This document shows, one piece after another, positions 7,707 through 18,449 of a stretch of 64,000 bases of DNA. Within the stretch, counting starts at the first letter, position 1. Every line of letters starts with the position of its first letter. The stretch lies in NCBI RefSeq assembly GCF_027484205.1, contig NZ_JAIXUB010000015.1, forward strand, positions 434,001 through 498,000, written 5' to 3'. The stretch is from Flavobacterium sp. (GTDB lineage Bacteria; Bacteroidota; Bacteroidia; Flavobacteriales; Flavobacteriaceae). Made by a program: the position numbers and the translations under genes. Below the pieces are notes generated by a model, which did no database searches, was not told where the DNA came from, and saw nothing but the letters and a program-made list of their open reading frames with translations.

Positions 7707-9140
7707 TTAGAATTCTGCGTTTTGTGGTGTTCTTGGAAAAGGAATTACGTCTCTAATATTCGTCATTCCTGTTACAAACAATACCAATCTTTCAAATCCT
7801 AATCCGAAACCTGAGTGAACTGCCGAACCAAATCTTCTTGTATCCAAATACCACCAAAGTTCTTCTTCGTCAATTCCTAAAGCTTTCATTTTTTCAACTA
7901 AAACATCGTAGCGTTCTTCTCTTTGCGAACCACCAACGATTTCTCCAATCCCAGGAAACAAAATATCCATAGCACGAACCGTTTTTCCATCTTCATTTAA
8001 ACGCATATAAAACGCTTTGATATTCGCTGGATAATCAAACAAAATTACAGGACATTTGAAGTGTTTTTCAACCAAATATCTTTCGTGTTCACTTTGCAAA
8101 TCTGCACCCCATTCGTTGATGATATAATTGAATTTTTTCTTTTTATTTGGAGTAGAATCTCTTAAAATATCAATAGCTTCAGTGTAAGAAACACGCTTGA
8201 AATTGTTTTCTAGAACGAAATTCAATTTTTCCAACAAAGCCATTTCGCTTCTGTCAGCTTGTGGTTTTGATTTTTCTTCTTCTAACAAACGACCTTCTAA
8301 AAACTTCAAATCGTCTTGGCATTTCTCCATCGTATATTTAATTACGTATTGGATAAAATCTTCTGCCAAATCCATATTATCATTCAAATCATTGAAAGCA
8401 ACTTCGGGTTCAATCATCCAAAATTCAGCTAAGTGACGCGAAGTGTTTGAATTTTCAGCTCTAAATGTTGGTCCGAATGTATAAATTTGTCCCAAAGCCA
8501 TTGCGAAAGTTTCTCCTTCTAATTGACCAGAAACCGTTAGATTAGTCTCTTTTCCGAAGAAATCTTCTTTATAATTTACTTTTCCATCTTCAGTTCTTGG
8601 TGTGTTGTCAAATGGTAAAGCGGTAACTTTAAACATTTCTCCAGCACCTTCAGCATCTGAACCAGTAATGATTGGCGTGTTTACATACACAAATCCTTTT
8701 TCTTGAAAATACGTATGAACGGCATGAGCCAAAACCGAACGAACTCTCATAATTGCACCAAAAGCGTTGGTTCTAACTCTTAAGTGTGCATTTTCACGAA
8801 GAAATTCTAACGAATGTTTCTTTGGTTGCATTGGAAATTTCTCAGCATCTGAATCTCCTAAAATTTCTAATTTAGAAACTTGAATTTCATACTTCTGACC
8901 TGCACCTTTGCTTTCTACTAATTCTCCAATTACTGAAACGGCAGCACCAGTTGTAATTCTTTTTAAAGTTTCTTCAGGTGTATTTTCAAAATCGACTACA
9001 CATTGAATATTATTAATTGTCGAACCATCGTTCAACGCTATAAATTGATTGTTTCTAAAAGTTCTAACCCAACCTTTTGCATTTACTTCATAATTCGCTT
9101 TCGAGCTACTTAATAAGTCTTTAACTTTTGTATGTTTCAT
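7707..9140 (-). CDS. asnS: Asparaginyl-tRNA synthetase
   Basis: This 477-residue class II aminoacyl-tRNA synthetase charges tRNA-Asn. An N-terminal OB-fold anticodon-binding domain ([20 protein letters not shown] equivalent, about residues 15-100) precedes the catalytic core. Motif 2 is seen as [26 protein letters not shown] and motif 3 as [29 protein letters not shown]. Length matches bacterial AsnRS. Its promoter (-7 box at 9203-9210) starts just past the RND stop, and a palindromic repeat (9156-9180) lies in the 5' leader. Confidence 0.96.
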   Translation of the reverse strand: MKHTKVKDLLSSSKANYEVNAKGWVRTFRNNQFIALNDGSTINNIQCVVDFENTPEETLKRITTGAAVSVIGELVESKGAGQKYEIQVSKLEILGDSDAEKFPMQPKKHSLEFLRENAHLRVRTNAFGAIMRVRSVLAHAVHTYFQEKGFVYVNTPIITGSDAEGAGEMFKVTALPFDNTPRTEDGKVNYKEDFFGKETNLTVSGQLEGETFAMALGQIYTFGPTFRAENSNTSRHLAEFWMIEPEVAFNDLNDNMDLAEDFIQYVIKYTMEKCQDDLKFLEGRLLEEEKSKPQADRSEMALLEKLNFVLENNFKRVSYTEAIDILRDSTPNKKKKFNYIINEWGADLQSEHERYLVEKHFKCPVILFDYPANIKAFYMRLNEDGKTVRAMDILFPGIGEIVGGSQREERYDVLVEKMKALGIDEEELWWYLDTRRFGSAVHSGFGLGFERLVLFVTGMTNIRDVIPFPRTPQNAEF

Positions 9141-9155
9141 TTTTTTAAAATTTTG

Positions 9156-9180
9156 CCCTTCGACTGCGCTCAGGGTGACA
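9156..9180 (-). repeat. Copy R2 of the dispersed imperfect palindrome
   Basis: CCCTTCGACTGC followed by GCTCAGGGTGACA; CCCT/AGGG and CTG/CAG can pair. It sits in the predicted 5' untranslated leader of asnS. Confidence 0.75.
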
Positions 9181-9202
9181 GTTTGTGCTAAATAATCTTA
9201 TG

Positions 9203-9210
9203 CAAATATA
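9203..9210 (-). promoter_or_regulatory. -7 box TATATTTG for asnS
   Basis: Minus-strand match to TAnnTTTG, 63 bp before the asnS ATG, predicting a leader of about 55 nt that contains repeat R2. Confidence 0.55.
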
Positions 9211-9212
9211 AA

Positions 9213-11633
9213 TTAATTATTTTTCTTTTCTAATTCGTCCAATTCTTCGTCGGTGTGTTCTAAGATGTCTATAATTGGAGTTTTTAATTCTTGTTCGTTT
9301 GCCAATGTTTTGTTCAAAGTTAATACTAATGATGGAAGTAAAACTAAATTAGATAACATTCCGAAGAAAAGTGTCAAGGCTACCAATCCACCAAGAGCAA
9401 TCGTCCCACCAAAACTTGATAACATGAATACCGAAAACCCAAAGAATAATACGATTGAAGTATAAAACATACTAATTCCGGCATCATCGAAAGTGGCAAA
9501 AACCGATTTTTTTATCTTCCAATCGTTTCTTGAAAGTTCCAATCGATATTGTGCTAAGAATCTCAAGGTATCGTCAACCGACATTCCAAAGGCAATTCCG
9601 AAAACTAATATCGTTGATGGTTTTAAAGGAATTCCTAAAAATCCCATCAAACCTGCGGTCATCAAAAGAGGCAATAAATTTGGAATAATAGAAACTAAAA
9701 CCATTTTGAAAGAACGGAACATTATTGCTACTAATCCTGCGGTAATTAAAAACGCAAACAATAACGATGATAATAAATTGTCTAATAAATATTTGGTTCC
9801 TTTTTGGAAAACTAATGCTTTTCCAGTAATGATGACTTCATATTTAGGTGACGGAAATATTTTATTGATTTTATTTCTCAGTTGAGACTCGATGGATTTC
9901 ATTTTTTCACCGTTTTCATCTTTTATAAAAGTGGTGATTCTGGCTACACTTCCGTCATCAGAAATATAACTTTTTAACTGATTGTCTTTCGAATTTTTTA
10001 GAGAATTTTTGATGTACGGCAATAAGGCAAATTCTTCATTTGGCGATGGCAACGTGTAAAAATCAGGATTCCCGTTATAGTAAGCTTGGTTGAAACTTTT
10101 GGCAACATTTACAATGGATAACGGTTTAGAAAGTTCTGGAATATCGGTAATGGTTTCTTCCAAGTCTTCCATTCTTCGCAAATTGGTTAATTTCATGGCG
10201 CCATTTTTCTTTTTGGTGTCAATCATTATTTCCAAAGGCATTACACCATCAAATTCTTTTTCGAAGAAACGGATATCATCAAAGAAAGCTGATTTTTTAG
10301 GCATATCTTCTATTATACTTCCCGAAATTCGTATTTCATAAATTCCGATGATTCCGAAAACTAGAAGGATTACTGCCGTTACATAAACACCAACACGATT
10401 GTATTTTACAGTACGAACAATCCAATTCATGAAAGAAGTTAAATATTCTCGTTCTAAATGTCCAAGATGTCTAGGAATAGGTGATGGAATGTAACTAAAG
10501 AAAACTGGAATTATAATCAAACAAAGCAAATAAATAGCAATGATGTTGATGGAAGTTACGACGCCAAATTCTGATAACAATGTGTTGTTTGTAGCAATAA
10601 AGGTAGCAAAACCAAACGCTGTAGTTAAATTTGTCATTAACGTAGCCGTTCCAGTTTTTGTAATTACACGTTGAAGTGCTTTGGCTTTATTGGCGTGTTT
10701 TTGATATTCTTGATGGTATTTGTTAATGAAGAAAATACAATTCGGGATTCCAATTACAATTACTAATGTTGGAACTAAAGCCGTTAAAACAGTGATTTCA
10801 TAACCCATTAATGCAATGATTCCAAAAGACCACATTACACCAATAATTACTATTACTAATGAAATTAATGTAGCTCTAAACGAACGGAAGAAAAAGAAGA
10901 AAATTAAGGAGGTAATTAGTAAAGCTGCGCCAATAAATATTCCAATTTCGTCAACAATTGTTTTAGCATTTAACGTTCTAATGTAAGGCATTCCCGAAGT
11001 ATGCAATTCAATTCCTGTTTCTTCTTTAAACTTATTTAATTTAGGAATCAGATTATGTAAAACATATTCTTTTCTTGCAATAGTATTTACAATTTTCTTA
11101 TCAAGATAAACCGCAGAGCGAATTGCGCCTGATTTTTTATTGAACAACAAACCTTCATAAAAAGGCATTTTGTTGAACAATTCTGATTTGATTTGCTTTA
11201 AATAATTTTCGTCAAGTGTTTTTGATTGATCAACTAAAGGTTTCAGTTCAAAGGTTTGTGACGAATCGTTTTTGGTAAGTTTTTGAAGATTATCAACCGT
11301 AATGACCAAATCAATTTCTTTGTCAGATTTGATTTTATGCATCAATTCACTCCATTTTTTATAAATTTTTGGAGTAAATAATTTTTTATCTTTTGTAGCA
11401 ATAACTATAAGATTACCTTCTTCGCCAAAGTTTTTTAGAAAGCTATTATAGTCGACATTTACTTTGTCATCGGCAGGAATTAGGTTGGCTTCAGTGTGAG
11501 TAAATTTCAAATTTTTCCACTGAAAAGCCATTAGAATTGTAATAAATACAACTATACATAAGAGTAATATTCTATTTCTAAGGATAATTCGGGCAATTAA
11601 TTCCCAAAAACCAATACCTAATAACTTTTTCAT
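9213..11633 (-). CDS. RND/MMPL-family exporter
   Basis: This 806-residue inner-membrane protein has the duplicated RND layout: TM1 near residues 15-35, a large periplasmic loop, TM2-6 at about 225-390, TM7 near 415, a second loop and TM8-12 at about 625-770. The segments with GAALLITSLIFFFFF and GIAFGMSVDDTLRFLAQYR fit the MMPL/sterol-sensing-like repeats, and VDD resembles the proton-relay Asp pair. Such proteins export lipids or hydrophobic compounds by proton antiport; the substrate is unknown. No adaptor or TolC-like partner is adjacent. The -7 box TACCTTTG is at 11654-11661. Confidence 0.8.
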   Translation of the reverse strand: MKKLLGIGFWELIARIILRNRILLLCIVVFITILMAFQWKNLKFTHTEANLIPADDKVNVDYNSFLKNFGEEGNLIVIATKDKKLFTPKIYKKWSELMHKIKSDKEIDLVITVDNLQKLTKNDSSQTFELKPLVDQSKTLDENYLKQIKSELFNKMPFYEGLLFNKKSGAIRSAVYLDKKIVNTIARKEYVLHNLIPKLNKFKEETGIELHTSGMPYIRTLNAKTIVDEIGIFIGAALLITSLIFFFFFRSFRATLISLVIVIIGVMWSFGIIALMGYEITVLTALVPTLVIVIGIPNCIFFINKYHQEYQKHANKAKALQRVITKTGTATLMTNLTTAFGFATFIATNNTLLSEFGVVTSINIIAIYLLCLIIIPVFFSYIPSPIPRHLGHLEREYLTSFMNWIVRTVKYNRVGVYVTAVILLVFGIIGIYEIRISGSIIEDMPKKSAFFDDIRFFEKEFDGVMPLEIMIDTKKKNGAMKLTNLRRMEDLEETITDIPELSKPLSIVNVAKSFNQAYYNGNPDFYTLPSPNEEFALLPYIKNSLKNSKDNQLKSYISDDGSVARITTFIKDENGEKMKSIESQLRNKINKIFPSPKYEVIITGKALVFQKGTKYLLDNLLSSLLFAFLITAGLVAIMFRSFKMVLVSIIPNLLPLLMTAGLMGFLGIPLKPSTILVFGIAFGMSVDDTLRFLAQYRLELSRNDWKIKKSVFATFDDAGISMFYTSIVLFFGFSVFMLSSFGGTIALGGLVALTLFFGMLSNLVLLPSLVLTLNKTLANEQELKTPIIDILEHTDEELDELEKKNN

Positions 11634-11653
11634 TTGAAAATTTAAAACGAGTG

Positions 11654-11661
11654 CAAAGGTA
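11654..11661 (-). promoter_or_regulatory. -7 box TACCTTTG for the RND exporter
   Basis: Minus-strand TAnnTTTG match 21 bp before the ATG at 11633, predicting a leader of under 20 nt. Confidence 0.5.
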
Positions 11662-11816
11662 GTGAAAAGTGCTTGAAACTAAAGAACTAAATCCCATCTT
11701 TTGTGTAGAAATTTGTATGCAATAATGATGTGTAATTTTTATATTAATTTTATCTCTATTTACTAATATTTAGTTTAGTTTTCTCATATTTGTAGTATAA
11801 AAAAGTGTCTTATAAA

Positions 11817-14084
11817 ATGAGGAAGTTTAAGAATGGATTATTCTATATTGGTGTTACTGGTGGCTTTATAGCATTAATGTTTTGGATTGTTACTAAAGGG
11901 AAATCTTTAGAAATAGGTCGTGAAGTTATTGCTAAAACATCAAATGATACATTTTTTGGCCAGTTTATCAATTCTTTAATTCATAATTTAAAACACCCTT
12001 TAGCCATTTTATTATTACAAATTATCACGATAATAATTGTGGCTCGTTTCTTTGGATGGATTTTCAGAAAAATTGGTCAACCAAGCGTTATAGGTGAAAT
12101 AATTGCCGGAATTTTTCTTGGTCCATCGGTTGTTGGAATGTATATGCCAGAATATTCTGCGATGCTTTTTCCTACTGAATCTTTAGGGAATTTACAATTT
12201 TTAAGCCAAATCGGATTAATTCTTTTCATGTTCGTCATAGGAATGGAACTCGATTTGAAGGTGTTGAAAAATAAAGCCAATGAAGCCGTAGTTATTAGTC
12301 ATGCAAGTATTGTTTTTCCTTTTGCTCTCGGAATAGGATTGTCTTATTTTATTTATCACAAATTTGCGCCACAAGGTGTTGAGTTTTTATCCTTCAGTTT
12401 ATTCATGGGAATTGCCATGAGTATTACTGCATTTCCAGTTTTAGCAAGAATTGTTCAAGAAAGAGGAATTCATAAAACTAAACTAGGAACAATTGTAATT
12501 ACTTGTGCTGCAGCCGATGATATTACCGCTTGGTGTTTGCTAGCAGCAGTTATTGCTATTGTAAAAGCAGGAACTTTCATGAGTTCGCTTTACATAATTT
12601 TGCTAGCAACAGTTTATGTTTTGATGATGCTTTTTGTGGTAAAACCTTTCCTAAAAAAAATTGGAGATTTATATGCGAAAAGAGATAATTTGAGTAAACC
12701 AGTTGTAGCTATTTTTCTTTTAACCTTAATTATTTCTTCTTATTTAACCGAAATTATAGGTATTCATGCGCTTTTTGGAGCTTTTATGACTGGAGCGATC
12801 ATGCCGGATATCATCAATATTAGAAAGATTTTTATAGAAAAAGTAGAAGACGTTGCCTTGATATTATTACTTCCTTTATTCTTTGTTTTTACTGGTTTGC
12901 GAACACAAATTGGTTTGATCAATGATCCCTATTTGTGGAAAGTTACTGGATTAATAATTCTTGTGGCGGTTGTTGGAAAATTTGTTGGAAGTGCATTAGC
13001 AGCAAGATTTGTTGGGCAAAATTGGCGTGACAGTTTAACCATTGGTGCGTTGATGAATACTCGCGGATTGATGGAACTTGTTGTTCTTAATATTGGTTAT
13101 GATTTAGGAGTACTTTCTGCCGAGGTTTTTACGATGATGGTAATCATGGCATTGTTTACAACCTTTATGACTGGTCCAGCGATTGATATTATTAATTATT
13201 TTTTCAAACGAAGAGAAGTTATTATCCCGAAGGAAATAAGTAATAGTAATTTTAAGATTTTGATTTCTTTTGGAAACAATGAAAAAGGAAAATCACTATT
13301 ACGATTGGCAAATAGTTTTGTAAAAAAACAAAAAGAGAATTGCAATGTTACCGCATTACACTTGTCGTTGAGTGACGAGGTTCATTCTTATAATCTTGAA
13401 GAATATGAGAAAGAAACTTTTGAACCCATTTTAGAAGAATCAGAAGTGTTAAATCAAAAATTGACTACGATATTCAAATCTACAATTGATATTGAAACTG
13501 ACATTGCTGATATTGCTGTGAGAGGTGAATATGATTTGGTTTTAGTTGGTTTAGGAAAATCTATTTTTGAAGGTTCGTTTCTTGGAAAAGTGCTTGGTTT
13601 CACCACACGACTTATAAATCCAGACCGATTGTTAGATAAATTTACAGGGAAAGAAGGACTATTTGTCAACTCACCGTTTGATGATAGAACACGATTGGTG
13701 ATTTCTAAAACTAAAAAACCACTCGGAATTTTAATTGATAAAGATTTAGTAAAAGTTGAAAATGTATTTGTTCCAATATTTGGTTCGGAAGATGCTTTTT
13801 TGATGGAATACTCTCAAAAATTAATTTACAATAATGATACTAGAATTACTATTTTAGACATTAACAATCAAGTGAAAAATAATTTTGTAATAGAAAATGC
13901 TATAAGTTCGCTTCAAAGTTCCTACACAGATAAAATTTCAATCATTGATGAAAGTCAAATGAAAGCAGGTTTTCTTTTACAACAAGATATGATGATGATA
14001 TCGCTTGAAAGTTGGAAAAATCTTGTAGATTCTGAAAGCGTTTGGTTGAGTAATATTCCTTCGGTTTTGATTATTAAACCATAA
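11817..14084 (+). CDS. Cation:proton antiporter (CPA2/Kef-type) with C-terminal USP-like region
   Basis: This 755-residue protein has an extra N-terminal membrane helix, then a Na+/H+ exchanger domain of about 12 helices (residues ~50-450). Typical pieces include GQPSVIGEIIAGIFLGPS, SITAFPVLARI and AADDITAW with the ion-coupling Asp. The C-terminal 300 residues look like universal-stress-protein modules. The family exchanges monovalent cations for protons at the inner membrane. I chose ATG 11817 over the GTG at 11805; a near-match -7 box CATATTTG lies at 11786-11793. It converges with the DUF5686 gene with a 2-bp gap. Confidence 0.85.
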   Translation: MRKFKNGLFYIGVTGGFIALMFWIVTKGKSLEIGREVIAKTSNDTFFGQFINSLIHNLKHPLAILLLQIITIIIVARFFGWIFRKIGQPSVIGEIIAGIFLGPSVVGMYMPEYSAMLFPTESLGNLQFLSQIGLILFMFVIGMELDLKVLKNKANEAVVISHASIVFPFALGIGLSYFIYHKFAPQGVEFLSFSLFMGIAMSITAFPVLARIVQERGIHKTKLGTIVITCAAADDITAWCLLAAVIAIVKAGTFMSSLYIILLATVYVLMMLFVVKPFLKKIGDLYAKRDNLSKPVVAIFLLTLIISSYLTEIIGIHALFGAFMTGAIMPDIINIRKIFIEKVEDVALILLLPLFFVFTGLRTQIGLINDPYLWKVTGLIILVAVVGKFVGSALAARFVGQNWRDSLTIGALMNTRGLMELVVLNIGYDLGVLSAEVFTMMVIMALFTTFMTGPAIDIINYFFKRREVIIPKEISNSNFKILISFGNNEKGKSLLRLANSFVKKQKENCNVTALHLSLSDEVHSYNLEEYEKETFEPILEESEVLNQKLTTIFKSTIDIETDIADIAVRGEYDLVLVGLGKSIFEGSFLGKVLGFTTRLINPDRLLDKFTGKEGLFVNSPFDDRTRLVISKTKKPLGILIDKDLVKVENVFVPIFGSEDAFLMEYSQKLIYNNDTRITILDINNQVKNNFVIENAISSLQSSYTDKISIIDESQMKAGFLLQQDMMMISLESWKNLVDSESVWLSNIPSVLIIKP

Positions 14085-14086
14085 TC

Positions 14087-16567
14087 TTAAAACCCTAAAT
14101 CTAATACATAACTTAATTTTAAAGCAAAATTATCTTCAAATCTGGGTAAAGCATTTGGACCATAACGCATGAAAAATGTCAATCCAAATCCTTTGAAAAT
14201 TTGATTAGCTTCCACACCACTTTCGAAAAAACCTTTCTCCATGGTTTTATAACCAAAACCTACATGTTGACTTGGATGATCCATTTCACCCCAAGCCATT
14301 CTTGTAACAACTGAAATTACGGGTTTGATTTTATAGGCAATTTTTACTTTATCAAAAGTATGTCTTGCATGAAAAGCTACATATCTACTTGAGAAAAATT
14401 CATTAAAGAACATCGTTTCAAAACTGTTTTTACCCGCAAAAGTGATACGCTTAAATAAGGTTTCTCTATTCAAATTATTAGGAGCAATACTATATAAATG
14501 AGTTAATGGTGTATCGCCAAAAGCCATTCCGCTTTGCAAAATAAAAGAGGTGTTTTGCCCATTCAAATAAGGTATTTCGTGAGTAATTTTTAAATCAACT
14601 TTTGTGAAATCAAAATCACTTCCTAGAATATTATCAAACGATTTTGTTACTTGAAAAGCAAATTTTGGAAACTTCTTTTCTATTTCAAGTCTTCCTGTTG
14701 GCGTTTGCATATAACCACTAAAAGGATTCCATTGAATAGAAAATTGCGCTGTTGTTAAATTAAAATTAGTATAAGAATTGCCATCAACAACATAATTATA
14801 ATTGAACAAGGGAAGAATTTCACTTCTAGAAATTCCAAAATAAATATCCGTTTTAGGAACGTATTTACTTTCTATAAATGATGAAAATGTTTTGTAATTA
14901 TAGAAGGTGGAAATATTAATTGGTCGTGGATCATAAATTTTAAAACGACGTGGTTGTGTAGCAAATTGAATTTGACCAATTTCACTTAAATCATCAGCAT
15001 AGGAAGCACTTATCCAAGTGTTAGTTTCTTTGTTCAACAAATAGGAAGGCGAAATTCCAAATTTAAATTTATCATCTTTCAAACCATAAGCAACATTGAA
15101 ACTTACTTTATAATTTTCAGATAATTTATTGTTTGTCACGCCACCAATTCCGAATCTAAAACCTTCATAATTATTGTATTTAATTAGTGTTTTTAAATCT
15201 AAATCAATAATACTTATAGGCAGATAACCATTGAATATTTTTCTTCCAAATATTATTTTTCCTTCAATATTTTCAGCCACAGAAAGACTATCTAAGTTAG
15301 CATAAGTTCTGATTTTTCTTGTGTCGAGTGTATCTTTTTTTAGTGATTTCCAATATGAATCTGGCTTTGACATACTTGCCTCTGGAACATCGATTTTGAT
15401 ACTTGGAATTTTAAAACTCACAGGTTTATTAATTTCAATATCATAAGGAGTTGACTCTAATTTTAGATACAATTGATCGGAAGCATTTTTTTGTATTCCT
15501 TCTAAACTTGAATTGAATTTTATAGTTCCGCCAAAAATATTCAAGTCTTCACTGTTATTTCCTTTTACAACGGTGAACTTTCTTTTTTCGGGAAACCACA
15601 ATTGATGTTCTTTTAAATAATTGAAAGTATAGGTTGCATTGATGTTAATGATGCCATAAATTCTGAAAAACGCTTGAGCAATTCCAAAATTTTCAGCATC
15701 TACATAAAGCAAGCCACGAAGTCTATCAGAATTAAGTTTTTTAGGTTGAAAATAGATGCGATAAACCGTTCTGTTTTCAATTTTCATGGTATCAATGATT
15801 TTGAAAACAAATAATTTTCTACCATAATTTGAAATTGGATTTCGAACAGGAGTTTCAAGGATATCTAGTTGATTGTCATATAGCGAATAAGAAACTAAAT
15901 TCAATCCTAAGTATTCGTACAACGGTTTTTTAAAACCTGCCATTCGAGTAGCAATAAGTGTTTCTTTTGTGCCTTTTTCGTTATGTTGAATTAAATTTAC
16001 TTTCTCAGTTTGATATAAATGTTGTTGTTGAATTAGTTTTTTGAATTTATAATTTGTGGAATCTAATTTCATGGTATTTCTTCCAAATAACCTTTTTTTA
16101 TATACAGTATCAATTTTACTAGAAACCGAATCAGGATTAGCAGAAACTAATAAATGTTCGTAGTTTTTATATTCAAAAGTTTGTAATGCTTTTTCAGGTT
16201 GATTCTTTGGTTTGTTTTCAATGACCTTTTTTATAATGGCATTTACCTGACTTTCAGAATAGATTTCTTTTTCTTTTAAGGTGTTGTCATTCACCATTTT
16301 TATTAAAAGAAATGGTGCGCCAACGGTAATGTAATGTGTTTTATCGTAGTAACCTTTATAGGAAAATAAAATGGGTTTATTGTTGTCTTTTATTTCTAAA
16401 GTAAATTTTCCTTCCCAATCAGTTGCGATGGTTTTATTGTTGTAAGTGATTTTTGCAAAAGCAATAGGAACAGTTGTGTCGTAGTCAATTACTTGTCCTT
16501 TCATTACTTTTTGAGAGAAAGAAAAGTTGCAAAAAAGCACTACTGTAAAAATCCAAAAATATTTCAT
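14087..16567 (-). CDS. DUF5686 family outer-membrane protein with carboxypeptidase-like regulatory domain
   Basis: This 826-residue protein has a signal peptide (YFWIFTVVLFCNFSFSQ), then an Ig-like carboxypeptidase regulatory domain (GQVIDYDTTVPIAFAKITY, residues ~25-100), and a long DUF5686 region ending in barrel-like strands (LKLSYVLDLGF). It is a surface or outer-membrane protein of Bacteroidetes without known function. I chose ATG 16567 over the preceding TTG codon at 16570. It stands alone between convergent and tandem neighbours. Confidence 0.8.
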   Translation of the reverse strand: MKYFWIFTVVLFCNFSFSQKVMKGQVIDYDTTVPIAFAKITYNNKTIATDWEGKFTLEIKDNNKPILFSYKGYYDKTHYITVGAPFLLIKMVNDNTLKEKEIYSESQVNAIIKKVIENKPKNQPEKALQTFEYKNYEHLLVSANPDSVSSKIDTVYKKRLFGRNTMKLDSTNYKFKKLIQQQHLYQTEKVNLIQHNEKGTKETLIATRMAGFKKPLYEYLGLNLVSYSLYDNQLDILETPVRNPISNYGRKLFVFKIIDTMKIENRTVYRIYFQPKKLNSDRLRGLLYVDAENFGIAQAFFRIYGIININATYTFNYLKEHQLWFPEKRKFTVVKGNNSEDLNIFGGTIKFNSSLEGIQKNASDQLYLKLESTPYDIEINKPVSFKIPSIKIDVPEASMSKPDSYWKSLKKDTLDTRKIRTYANLDSLSVAENIEGKIIFGRKIFNGYLPISIIDLDLKTLIKYNNYEGFRFGIGGVTNNKLSENYKVSFNVAYGLKDDKFKFGISPSYLLNKETNTWISASYADDLSEIGQIQFATQPRRFKIYDPRPINISTFYNYKTFSSFIESKYVPKTDIYFGISRSEILPLFNYNYVVDGNSYTNFNLTTAQFSIQWNPFSGYMQTPTGRLEIEKKFPKFAFQVTKSFDNILGSDFDFTKVDLKITHEIPYLNGQNTSFILQSGMAFGDTPLTHLYSIAPNNLNRETLFKRITFAGKNSFETMFFNEFFSSRYVAFHARHTFDKVKIAYKIKPVISVVTRMAWGEMDHPSQHVGFGYKTMEKGFFESGVEANQIFKGFGLTFFMRYGPNALPRFEDNFALKLSYVLDLGF

Positions 16568-16667
16568 CAATGTGATTTTGTTTTCAAAATACCTTTGCCA
16601 AAGTTTTTTTTGAATAATAATTTTGGCAAGGTTTGTTTAAAAGAATTATTACAAAAATAGCAATAAA

Positions 16668-16697
16668 AAAATCCGCTCGACAAATCAAGCGGATTTT
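16668..16697. terminator. Bidirectional intrinsic terminator
   Basis: AAAATCCGCT pairs with AGCGGATTTT (10 bp, 10-nt loop) with flanking A- and T-rich tracts. It follows the LRR gene stop on the minus strand. Confidence 0.8.
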
Positions 16698-16718
16698 AAT
16701 TTATAATTAACTGAAAAT

Positions 16719-18236
16719 TTAATCTTTAATAAATTTTGAAGTGTATGTTCCTTTTTCTGTGAAAACTTTTAAAAAATAATTGCCAGTTTTTATCGTAGAA
16801 ACATCAATATCTTCTTTAGGATTATTTTTAACTAAAACAACTTGACCTAAATTATTGTAAATTATTATTGATGAAACTTCAATGTTTTGTTTTAATTTGA
16901 AATTCAAAACATTTTTTGTAGGATTTGGAAATAAACTTACACTATTTTCAAATTCATTATTAATTAAATTACAGTTTGAGTCAACAGTACAATTTACATA
17001 ACCATAATCAATAATTTTTTGTTGCACTAAACTTACATCCTCTGAATCAGAGCATACATATTCAAGATTTGGATTGTATGAAAACAATAAATTAAACCAA
17101 GTAGCATTGTTATTTTTGATTTGTAATCCTATTAAAGAATTGAAACTACAATCTAAAATATCTAAAATCGGATTTTGGGAAACATCCAAATAAGTCAATA
17201 AGTTATTCCTGCACACCATAGTAGCCAAATTATTTAAACCAATAACATTAATATTGTTTAAGAAATTATCATTGCAGATCAGATAATTTAAATTAATATT
17301 TTGGGTTAAATCTAAACTTGTTAATTGGTTATTAAAAGTTAACAAATTTTGTAAATTGATCAAACCTGTTAAATTCAAACTTGTCAATTGATTATTAAAA
17401 CTTTCTATAACATGTAATTCAGATAATCCATTACAAGTCAAGTTTGTTAAATTATTATTATCACAAAATAATTCTTCTAAATTAATATTTGAACTTACAT
17501 TTAAATTTGTTAATTGATTGAATTCACAATTTAAAATTTTTAAATTATTTAAACTTGAAATATTTAAGTTAGTTAATAGATTATTAGAGCATTTTAATTT
17601 TTCTAGATTTATTAAGCCAGAAACATTTAAATTATTAATATTGTTTATTTGACAATCTAATGATTTTAGGTTACCGTTTTGAGTAGCATCCAATGCAGTC
17701 AAATTATTATTTGAACAATATACAGACTCCAAATTAATTAGACTTGAAATATTTAAATTCACAAGCTCATTGTTTATGCATACTAATTGTATTAGATTTG
17801 TTAATCCACCGAGATTTATCTCTGTTAATTCATGATTCCCTTGGCATCTAATAGCTTTTAAGTTAATTAAACTTGAAAAATTTATATTTTCAATGTAGTA
17901 ATTGTTATTAAATTCTAGATACTCTAAATTTGTAAAGGTTTCAAGTCCTGTTAAATTTGATATATACGAATTATCTTCTAGTACCAAATATTTTACTGCT
18001 TGAGCCTCTGTTAATTGAATTTCACCATCATTATTTAAATCAATTTTATTATAATTTGAAACTGACCAATTGCCATTAATTGAGTTATAAACAGGAATAG
18101 AACTTGATGATATTTGATCAGATGGAACTGCATTTGTAAGTAAAGTTTTGAATTCTAAATCTGGAATATTTACTATCTGTGCAGTTGTAAATAAAAAAGT
18201 AATTGTTGTTAGAAATGAGAAGTAAAGTTTTTTCAT
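16719..18236 (-). CDS. Secreted leucine-rich-repeat protein with T9SS type A sorting domain
   Basis: This 505-residue protein has a signal peptide, an EF-hand-like segment (DLNNDGEIQLTEA, about residue 66), and some 14 internalin-like LRRs of about 21 residues (pattern LxxLxCxxNxLTxLNxSxLxNL). A C-terminal domain begins near VSLFPNPTKN, with the GNYFLKVFTEKG motif typical of T9SS type A signals. It should be exported by the Por/Spr secretion system and attached or released at the cell surface, possibly for binding. The -7 box TATTTTTG lies at 18254-18261 (minus). Confidence 0.9.
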   Translation of the reverse strand: MKKLYFSFLTTITFLFTTAQIVNIPDLEFKTLLTNAVPSDQISSSSIPVYNSINGNWSVSNYNKIDLNNDGEIQLTEAQAVKYLVLEDNSYISNLTGLETFTNLEYLEFNNNYYIENINFSSLINLKAIRCQGNHELTEINLGGLTNLIQLVCINNELVNLNISSLINLESVYCSNNNLTALDATQNGNLKSLDCQINNINNLNVSGLINLEKLKCSNNLLTNLNISSLNNLKILNCEFNQLTNLNVSSNINLEELFCDNNNLTNLTCNGLSELHVIESFNNQLTSLNLTGLINLQNLLTFNNQLTSLDLTQNINLNYLICNDNFLNNINVIGLNNLATMVCRNNLLTYLDVSQNPILDILDCSFNSLIGLQIKNNNATWFNLLFSYNPNLEYVCSDSEDVSLVQQKIIDYGYVNCTVDSNCNLINNEFENSVSLFPNPTKNVLNFKLKQNIEVSSIIIYNNLGQVVLVKNNPKEDIDVSTIKTGNYFLKVFTEKGTYTSKFIKD

Positions 18237-18253
18237 AATTTTTTTTAAGATTT

Positions 18254-18261
18254 CAAAAATA
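18254..18261 (-). promoter_or_regulatory. -7 box TATTTTTG for the LRR protein
   Basis: Minus-strand TAnnTTTG match 18 bp before the ATG at 18236. Confidence 0.45.
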
Positions 18262-18354
18262 AAATAGTAAAAGATATTTATTAAATTGTTGAGAAAGAAC
18301 CTATTTATTGAAGAAAATACACTTTTAAGAGATTATAACGAAATCTATTTTACC

Positions 18355-18408
18355 ATTTCTATTTTTTTCAAATTTGAAATAATTATAATAATTTGAAAAA
18401 ATAGAAAT
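18355..18408. repeat. Long AT-rich inverted repeat downstream of frr
   Basis: 18355-18374 and 18390-18408 are reverse complements over 19 bp with one bulged T (core TTTCTATTTTTTCAAATT). It lies in the 213-bp gap between frr and the LRR gene. No T-run follows on the minus strand. Confidence 0.75.
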
Positions 18409-18449
18409 TTTACTTATAAATATTTGTACCAGTATAAATAATAGAAATT

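Noticed and set aside
9493..9885. 130-codon plus-strand frame inside the RND exporter
   Set aside because: It is antisense to conserved membrane helices with no promoter or signal.
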